This document shows, in pieces, positions 5,916 to 9,945 of a DNA stretch of 9,945 bases. The position numbers were made by a program, and so were the translations under genes. The DNA is from Methanocorpusculaceae archaeon UBA456. Lineage in GTDB: Archaea > Halobacteriota > Methanomicrobia > Methanomicrobiales > Methanocorpusculaceae. Location: NCBI GenBank assembly GCA_002496395.1, contig DAJQ01000007.1, forward strand, positions 7,644-17,588, read 5' to 3'. Within the stretch, counting starts at the first letter, position 1. Every line of letters starts with the position of its first letter. The notes beneath the pieces were generated by a model that was not told the origin of the DNA, ran no database searches, and was given only the letters and a program-made list of their open reading frames with translations.

Positions 5916-6797
5916 ATGTTCATCGGCATCGATCACGGAACAACAGCAATACGGTTTGCATCTGAGACCGCCGAGTTTAAAATGAGCCGGAGTGAGGCGA
6001 GATCCTTTACCATCTCCGACCTCAGACGACTCTGTCCCCTTGAGGAGATAGAGGGGATCGCGCTCTGCTACTCAATGGGGGACAACTTCACCGCAATCAC
6101 CCCGGTTCAAAACCTCACAAACCGGGGGATCGTAACCCGGGAAGGGGCAGGCGAGCATGTTGGCGGCGGCACTCGCGTCTTTGACGAAGTCGCAGGATCC
6201 GGCATTCCGGCAGTTGCCATACCGGGAATTCACCGTGGTTCAGATACCGATCCAAGGTTCAAGGTCTATTCGCATCAGACGAGCCCCGAGAAGATCGGGA
6301 TCGCCTATCTCGTCTCACAGGATCTGGGCGAGACCTTCATCGTCTCCGATACAAGCTCCAATACCGTCACCCTTCTCGTGAGACAGGGAAGAATTATCGG
6401 AGCATTCGATGCCTGCATCTTTGCCCCGGGAACCCGGCACGGCGCACTCGATGTCGATGCGATACGGCGGATCGACGACCACCAGCAGACCGCAAACGAA
6501 GCATTCATGCAGGCGGGGGTCATCGCTACCATGCCCGACGATCTTCAGATGAAGACAATCGCACTTTTTGCCGCAATGGAGATTGCATCCATGCTCCTCC
6601 TGGCAAAGGACGCACGAATAGCACTCGCCGGATCCTGCGCTCCCGTGATTGCAGAAGAGGTGCGATCGCTCATCGGAGAGGAGATCAGAATCTATGATGA
6701 ATGGGCAGCAGCACACGGCCTCTCGATGATTGCCAGGGATATTGCCGGAGGAAAAAGAGAGATTCTTGGAATCCCGGTCAATTTCGATATGATCTGA
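5916..6797 (+). CDS. Putative methanogenesis marker protein 12 (UPF0285)
   Basis: A protein found in essentially all methanogens and rarely elsewhere, function unproven. The 293-aa product opens with MFIGIDHGTTAIRF, resembling the phosphate-binding beta hairpin of the ASKHA kinase/actin fold, and later shows GETFIVSDTSSNTVTLLV and an APGTRHGALD stretch. A nucleotide-dependent role is therefore an inference from fold resemblance. The open frame can extend to a TTG at 5892, but the ATG at 5916 matches the family start and leaves a sensible leader. It stands alone, divergent from the epimerase gene and 66 bp before porC. The only other shared context is that both it and por belong to core methanogen metabolism. 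It is the strongest single marker of organism type in the window. Confidence 0.88.
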   Translation: MFIGIDHGTTAIRFASETAEFKMSRSEARSFTISDLRRLCPLEEIEGIALCYSMGDNFTAITPVQNLTNRGIVTREGAGEHVGGGTRVFDEVAGSGIPAVAIPGIHRGSDTDPRFKVYSHQTSPEKIGIAYLVSQDLGETFIVSDTSSNTVTLLVRQGRIIGAFDACIFAPGTRHGALDVDAIRRIDDHQQTANEAFMQAGVIATMPDDLQMKTIALFAAMEIASMLLLAKDARIALAGSCAPVIAEEVRSLIGEEIRIYDEWAAAHGLSMIARDIAGGKREILGIPVNFDMI

Positions 6798-6813
6798 AAA
6801 ATCATCTGCCAGC

Positions 6814-6835
6814 TTACGGATCCCCCATGCCGTAA
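6814..6835. promoter_or_regulatory. Inverted repeat directly upstream of the por TATA box
   Basis: TTACGG (6814-6819) and CCGTAA (6830-6835) form a perfect 6-bp dyad with a 10-nt centre, ending exactly where the TTATATAT box begins. It could be an operator or activator site for porCDAB, or an RNA hairpin ending the marker 12 transcript ahead of the weak TTATAT tract. Position next to the TATA box favours the first reading. Confidence 0.45.
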
Positions 6836-6843
6836 TTATATAT
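6836..6843 (+). promoter_or_regulatory. TATA box of the porCDAB operon
   Basis: TTATATAT is one of the clearest archaeal TATA boxes in the window, centred about 24 bp before the porC ATG at 6864. Transcription should start close to that codon, giving a leaderless or very short leader. A palindrome GATTAATC (6844-6851) lies just downstream, where a repressor could bind. Confidence 0.6.
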
Positions 6844-6863
6844 GATTAATCGTGTAAGATTAT

Positions 6864-7421
6864 ATGGGGTTTTTCTTGAGAGAATTACGCATCCATGGAA
6901 GAGGAGGACAGGGCTCCGTCACCGCGGCAGAACTCATCGCAGTCGCCGCGTTTCAGGGCGGAGTCTATGCCCAGGCTTTTCCTGCTTTTGGTGTCGAACG
7001 GCGTGGCGCTCCGGTGCAGGCGTTTGTTCGGTTCAGTGATGAGATGATCCGGCTCAGGAGCCAGGTATATGAACCTGACTACATCATCGTGCAGGATAGC
7101 ACGCTGATTGCAGATATCAATGTCTTTGCAGGAATGAAAGCGGGAGGAATTGCCATTATCAATACCGAAAAGACCGGTGGCTATCCTGCTCCAGAGGGTG
7201 TTTCGATTATTACAATCGATGCAACCAAGATCGCACTAGAAGAGATCGGACTCCCGATCACAAACACCGCACTGATGGGTGCTTTTGCCGCAGCAACCGG
7301 AGAAATTGAGTTTTCCGCACTTGAAGACGCACTTCGGGGAAGGTTCGAAGGCAAGCTCGCCGATACGAATATCAAGGCCTCACAGAGGGCATATGAGATG
7401 ATCAAAGGAGGCAGCGCATAA
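6864..7421 (+). CDS. porC: Pyruvate:ferredoxin oxidoreductase, gamma subunit
   Basis: Gamma subunit of pyruvate synthase (EC 1.2.7.1), which in methanogens joins acetyl-CoA, CO2 and reduced ferredoxin to make pyruvate. The 185-aa product starts with the family signature RELRIHGRGGQGSVTAAELI and continues through YAQAFPAFGVERRGAPVQAF, both diagnostic for the gamma domain that contacts CoA. Length fits the usual 175-190 aa. The ATG at 6864 is used here. A TTG at 6876 would give a start nearer to relatives (M-R-E-L-R-I) and would fit better if transcription begins about 6866. Its stop overlaps the porD ATG by one base (TAATG). First gene of a four-gene operon. Confidence 0.93.
   Translation: MGFFLRELRIHGRGGQGSVTAAELIAVAAFQGGVYAQAFPAFGVERRGAPVQAFVRFSDEMIRLRSQVYEPDYIIVQDSTLIADINVFAGMKAGGIAIINTEKTGGYPAPEGVSIITIDATKIALEEIGLPITNTALMGAFAAATGEIEFSALEDALRGRFEGKLADTNIKASQRAYEMIKGGSA
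7404..7411 (+). promoter_or_regulatory. Ribosome-binding site of porD
   Basis: AAAGGAGG lies 9 nt before the porD ATG, inside the last codons of porC. It supports the TAATG junction and independent re-initiation on porD. Confidence 0.7.
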
Positions 7422-7681
7422 TGCCGCTCAATATCGGATGCACTGCCCGGCCCGGCAAAAGCCGTGACAATCGAACAGGTTCATGGCGGGTCTTCTACCC
7501 GGTCTTTGTAAAGGACAAATGTACCGGGTGTGGGATCTGCACGCTGATCTGTCCTGAGGGCTGTATCGAGGTGAAGGGAGAGAAGGAGTATGTTCCCGAT
7601 CTCAATTACTGCAAAGGCTGCGGCCTCTGTGCAGAGGAATGTCCCGGGGACGCGATCATGATGGAGAAGGAGGAGAAATAA
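7421..7681 (+). CDS. porD: Pyruvate:ferredoxin oxidoreductase, delta subunit (2x[4Fe-4S] ferredoxin)
   Basis: Carries electrons between ferredoxin and the catalytic subunits. The 86-aa product has about 30 N-terminal residues, including the family-typical WRVFYPV stretch, followed by two ferredoxin motifs. The cluster cysteines are 34, 37, 40 with 44 (CTGCGICTLIC) and 64, 67, 70 with 74 (CKGCGLCAEEC). Each set is CxxCxxCxxxC followed by proline. Length matches archaeal PorD. Its first base is the last base of the porC stop, and its stop TAA shares an A with the porA ATG, so translation of the operon is tightly coupled. Confidence 0.95.
   Translation: MPLNIGCTARPGKSRDNRTGSWRVFYPVFVKDKCTGCGICTLICPEGCIEVKGEKEYVPDLNYCKGCGLCAEECPGDAIMMEKEEK
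7667..7674 (+). promoter_or_regulatory. Ribosome-binding site that sets the porA start
   Basis: AAGGAGGA lies about 6 nt before the ATG at 7681. It decides against the upstream in-frame ATG at 7639, which lies within porD and would add 14 residues foreign to the family. Confidence 0.7.
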
Positions 7682-8835
7682 TGAAACAGATACTTGAGGG
7701 ATCACACGCAGTTGCCGAGGCAACAAGGCTCTGCCGTCCGGAAGTGATCGCCGCATACCCGATCACTCCCCAGACCCATATCGTCGAGGCGCTCGCACAG
7801 ATGGTGGCAGATTGTCGCCTGCAATCAGAATATATCTGTGTTGAGAGTGAGTTCTCAGCACTCTCCGCCTGCCTGGGTGCATCAGCGGCTGGATCGCGAA
7901 CCTACTCGGCAACCACCTCACAGGGACTTGCCCTGATGTTTGAGGTCTGTTTCAATGTTGCAGGGATGCGGCTTCCGATCGTGATGACGATTGCAAACCG
8001 CGCACTGAGCGCCCCGCTCTCGATCTGGAATGATCAGCAGGACTCAATTGCGCTCCGTGATTCAGGATGGATCCAGCTCTATGCAGAGGACAACCAGGAG
8101 GCACTTGATCTCCACATCCTTGCATACAGAGTCTGTGAGGATCACGATATCCTCCTCCCGGCCTTTGTCTGTTTCGATGGGTTCATTCTTACCCACACGT
8201 ACGAGCCGGTTGACATGCCAACACAGGAGGAAGTCGATGCCTACCTCCCGGCATTCAACCCATACCAGAAACTCGATGCAAAAGATCCAATATCATTTGG
8301 AATGTATGCAACACCAGATTACTACCTTGAATTCAGGTATGAGAACCAGCGGGCGATGCTTCGGACAAAAGAGGCGATCCGGAAATACGGCGCCCTCTTT
8401 GGCGAACAGTTTGGAAGGGATTATTCCGGACTTGTCGAAGGATACAAACTTGAAGATGCAGAGGTTGCCATCATTGCGATGGGTTCGATCTGCGGAACCG
8501 TCAAGGACGCGATCGACGAGATGCGGGCTGATGGCAAAAAGGTGGGACTGCTGAAGATCCGCTGCTACAGGCCATTCCCCGACGAGGAGATTGCAGCAGC
8601 CCTCTCCCATATCAAGACAGTTGCTGTACTTGACAAGAATATCTCGCTTGGATCAAAAGGTGCAGTCGCCCTTGAGGTGAAAGACGCACTCTATGGCTCA
8701 TCAATCGATGTCTATGATTACATCCTCGGTCTCGGAGGACGTGACATCCGGAAGAAGGATATCAAAGCAATCGTGGATCTTGCCGAGAAGGGATCCGGCG
8801 ATATGTTCTATGGACTACGCGAGGAGTTGTTGTAA
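7681..8835 (+). CDS. porA: Pyruvate:ferredoxin oxidoreductase, alpha subunit
   Basis: The alpha subunit carries the pyrimidine-binding side of the thiamine pyrophosphate site and helps select pyruvate. The 384-aa product begins MKQILEGSHAVAEATRLCRP and has the hallmark YPITPQT at 26-32. It continues with a VESEFSALSACLGASAAGSR stretch and the TTSQGLALMFE loop. The C-terminal part, with VGLLKIRCYRPFPDEEIAAAL and AVLDKNISLGSKGAV, matches the transketolase C-terminal-like domain of PorA. Length agrees with archaeal PorA (about 385-400 aa). It directly follows porD and ends right against the porB ATG with no spacer. The residues seen favour pyruvate over 2-oxoglutarate or indolepyruvate oxidoreductases, chiefly through the gamma-delta-alpha-beta gene order. 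Confidence 0.95.
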   Translation: MKQILEGSHAVAEATRLCRPEVIAAYPITPQTHIVEALAQMVADCRLQSEYICVESEFSALSACLGASAAGSRTYSATTSQGLALMFEVCFNVAGMRLPIVMTIANRALSAPLSIWNDQQDSIALRDSGWIQLYAEDNQEALDLHILAYRVCEDHDILLPAFVCFDGFILTHTYEPVDMPTQEEVDAYLPAFNPYQKLDAKDPISFGMYATPDYYLEFRYENQRAMLRTKEAIRKYGALFGEQFGRDYSGLVEGYKLEDAEVAIIAMGSICGTVKDAIDEMRADGKKVGLLKIRCYRPFPDEEIAAALSHIKTVAVLDKNISLGSKGAVALEVKDALYGSSIDVYDYILGLGGRDIRKKDIKAIVDLAEKGSGDMFYGLREELL

Positions 8836-9717
8836 ATGGTTGATAAAACATTAGAGCTGTTCGAGTGCGGCCACCGTGCCTGTGGAGGTTGCGGTGCGTC
8901 AAGCGCAGTCAGGATGATCCTGAAAGGTGCCGGTGAAGACACCATCGTCGTCTCTCCAACCGGCTGCCTTGAAGTCTTCTCGACACCCTACCCCGAGACT
9001 GCCTGGAAGGTTCCCTGGATACATTCACTCTTTGAGAATGCAAGTGCTGTTGCCTCTGGAATCGAGGCCTCTCTCAAGCGGCAGGGGAGAAAGGAGAAGG
9101 TCGTCGTCATCGGAGGAGATGGTGCAACGGTCGATATCGGGATGCTCTGTCTCTCCGGCGCCTTTGAGCGGAACCACGATATCACCTACATCTGCTACGA
9201 TAATGAGGCATACATGAACACCGGCATCCAGCGATCCGGTGCAACACCCTTTGATGCCAGCACAACCACAAGCCCGGCAGGGTCCTGCTCCATGGGGAAC
9301 AAGCATCAGAAGAAGGATATCCCCGCTATTCTTGCAGCACATGGCGCACCCTACGTGGCAACAGCAACCATGGCGTACCCGACCGATCTCATGAAGAAGG
9401 TCGAGACTGCGGTTAATACTCCCGGCGCCTGCTATATTCAGGTGCATGCCCCCTGCTGCACCGGGTGGGGTTTTGACGGGAGCAAGACCATTGAAGTCGG
9501 CAAACTGGCGGTTGAGACCGGACTCTGGGTCAACTACGAGATGATCGATGGTGTTGTGAAGAAGGCAAAGAAGGTCAAACGAAAACCGGTCGAAGACTAC
9601 CTCTCTGTCCAGAAACGGTTCCGCCACCTCTTCAAACCACAGAAAAACGATGAAGAGATCGCTAAAGTTCAGGCGATCGCCGATCGAAATGCTGAGAAGT
9701 TTGGCATCGATCTCTAA
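8836..9717 (+). CDS. porB: Pyruvate:ferredoxin oxidoreductase, beta subunit (TPP and [4Fe-4S])
   Basis: Catalytic subunit binding thiamine pyrophosphate and the proximal iron-sulfur cluster. In the 293-aa product the TPP motif runs from GDG (94-96) to N123 in YDNEAYMNT. The likely cluster ligands are Cys16 and Cys19 (GHRACGGCGA), Cys44 (SPTGCLEVFS) and Cys207 (HAPCCTGW). The 25-residue step from Cys19 to Cys44 is the same as that in the well-studied clostridial-type single-chain enzyme. Length is normal. GAGGAG at 8821-8826 sits 9 nt before the ATG, which immediately follows the porA stop. It is the last gene of the operon and is followed by a T-tract. No porE/porF ferredoxin genes appear in the 228 bp that remain. 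Confidence 0.95.
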   Translation: MVDKTLELFECGHRACGGCGASSAVRMILKGAGEDTIVVSPTGCLEVFSTPYPETAWKVPWIHSLFENASAVASGIEASLKRQGRKEKVVVIGGDGATVDIGMLCLSGAFERNHDITYICYDNEAYMNTGIQRSGATPFDASTTTSPAGSCSMGNKHQKKDIPAILAAHGAPYVATATMAYPTDLMKKVETAVNTPGACYIQVHAPCCTGWGFDGSKTIEVGKLAVETGLWVNYEMIDGVVKKAKKVKRKPVEDYLSVQKRFRHLFKPQKNDEEIAKVQAIADRNAEKFGIDL

Positions 9718-9720
9718 CCA

Positions 9721-9728
9721 TTTTTTTT
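9721..9728 (+). terminator. Oligo-T terminator after porCDAB
   Basis: Eight consecutive T residues begin 4 nt after the porB stop. Runs of five or more T on the coding strand are the main known archaeal termination signal. No stable hairpin directly precedes it. Confidence 0.6.
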
Positions 9729-9810
9729 GCCTCTTCGCTCTTTCATGTGGTTAGTGTGAAGCACGTGCGGCGCGGGTATCAGGGGGCGGGTCAGTGAGGG
9801 ATCAGGATGA

Positions 9811-9884
9811 CAGAGATGATAAAACCTTGCTCATCAGAGCAACCTGAAAGGCGATTCTGAAAGAATCGGGTTTTATCTGCTCTG
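9811..9884. ncRNA. Perfect cloverleaf element: four-way helical junction, possible structured RNA or bidirectional terminator
   Basis: GATAAAACC (9818-9826) pairs perfectly with GGTTTTATC (9869-9877). Inside, three hairpins abut with no unpaired junction bases. Hairpin 1 is TTGCTC/GAGCAA with loop ATCA (9827-9842). Hairpin 2 is CCT/AGG with loop GAA (9843-9851). Hairpin 3 is CGATTCT/AGAATCG with loop GAA (9852-9868). Outside, CAGAG (9811-9815) pairs with CTCTG (9880-9884) across a 2x2 internal loop. On either strand the last hairpin is followed by GGTTTTATC. It lacks tRNA arm sizes and T-loop sequence. Role unknown: bidirectional terminator, RNA gene or small repeat element are all open; the strand cannot be decided. 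Confidence 0.55.
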
Positions 9885-9945
9885 GAAGCCCCCGAAGCAT
9901 TCCCACCTCTCCCGCGCTGCATCTGCGGTCACCCGGTACAACCTC
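9873..9945 (-). CDS. Possible 3' end of a leftward gene entering from the right edge
   Basis: One minus-strand frame is open from the window edge to a TAA at 9873-9875, giving 23 residues that end RVTADAARERWECFGGFQSR. Third positions are mostly G or C, as in the other genes, and the composition looks like an ordinary soluble C-terminus. The stop falls inside the cloverleaf element, which would then be the gene's 3' untranslated region or terminator. A second frame is also open further left (to about 9804), so this is only a suggestion; the piece is too short for a family call. Confidence 0.3.
   Translation of the reverse strand, partial: RLYRVTADAARERWECFGGFQSR

Noticed and set aside
9025..9627. 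A 200-residue open frame on the minus strand opposite porB
   Set aside because: It is the shadow of a GC-rich conserved gene, has odd Cys/Gly/His-rich composition and no ribosome-binding site. PorB on the other strand is certain.
9818..9877. The cloverleaf as a tRNA gene
   Set aside because: Arm lengths (9, 6, 3, 7 bp), three- and four-base loops, and the absence of a TTCRANY-like T-loop or any anticodon loop rule out a tRNA.
1..9945. CRISPR arrays, insertion sequences and rRNA genes
   Set aside because: I found no regularly spaced repeats, no transposase-like frame with terminal repeats and no rRNA-like sequence on either strand.

Overview
The window reads as methanogen chromosome, most likely Methanomicrobiales or a close relative. 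It carries a methanogenesis marker protein 12 gene (UPF0285), an archaeal Orc1/Cdc6 initiator, an archaeal-type (ApgM) phosphoglycerate mutase and a four-subunit pyruvate:ferredoxin oxidoreductase. Several intergenic regions have archaeal TATA-like boxes with very short or absent leaders. The order-level placement is inferred from protein resemblance only; no database was searched.

Left part (1-2695, all minus strand): apgM is followed by an unrecognised gene with a Pro/Glu/Ala-rich middle and a C-terminal zinc ribbon, then by an Orc1/Cdc6 replication initiator cut off by the window edge. The zinc-ribbon gene and cdc6 are 15 nt apart and probably co-transcribed. A compact divergent promoter with a 17-bp dyad separates apgM from a rightward DUF368 (PopT-type) polyprenyl-phosphate transporter gene at 2767-3660.

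Middle (3700-4900, minus strand): a visibly more AT-rich accessory patch holds two type II toxin-antitoxin modules back to back. In the HicBA module the hicA toxin has lost one base while the hicB antitoxin is intact. The second module is an intact DUF4258 toxin with a YgiT-type zinc-finger antitoxin. Here the antitoxin probably starts at a TTG that overlaps the toxin stop codon, behind a strong ribosome-binding site. The patch lies between popT and a galE-like sugar-nucleotide epimerase gene (4942-5877, minus), both plausible cell-surface glycan genes.

Right part (5878-9945): the epimerase gene is divergent from the marker 12 gene (5916-6797). Downstream, a strong TATA box preceded by a 22-nt dyad drives a tight porCDAB operon encoding the gamma, delta, alpha and beta subunits of pyruvate synthase, with 1-nt or zero-nt junctions and Shine-Dalgarno sites. 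In such methanogens this enzyme makes pyruvate from acetyl-CoA for biosynthesis. ApgM acts a few steps further along the same gluconeogenic route.

The most unusual element is at 9811-9884, downstream of porB. It is a 60-nt perfect cloverleaf: three contiguous hairpins closed by a 9-bp stem with no unpaired junction bases, plus a further 5-bp outer stem. On both strands it ends as hairpin followed by GGTTTTATC, so it could be a symmetric bidirectional terminator or a structured RNA. It is not a tRNA.
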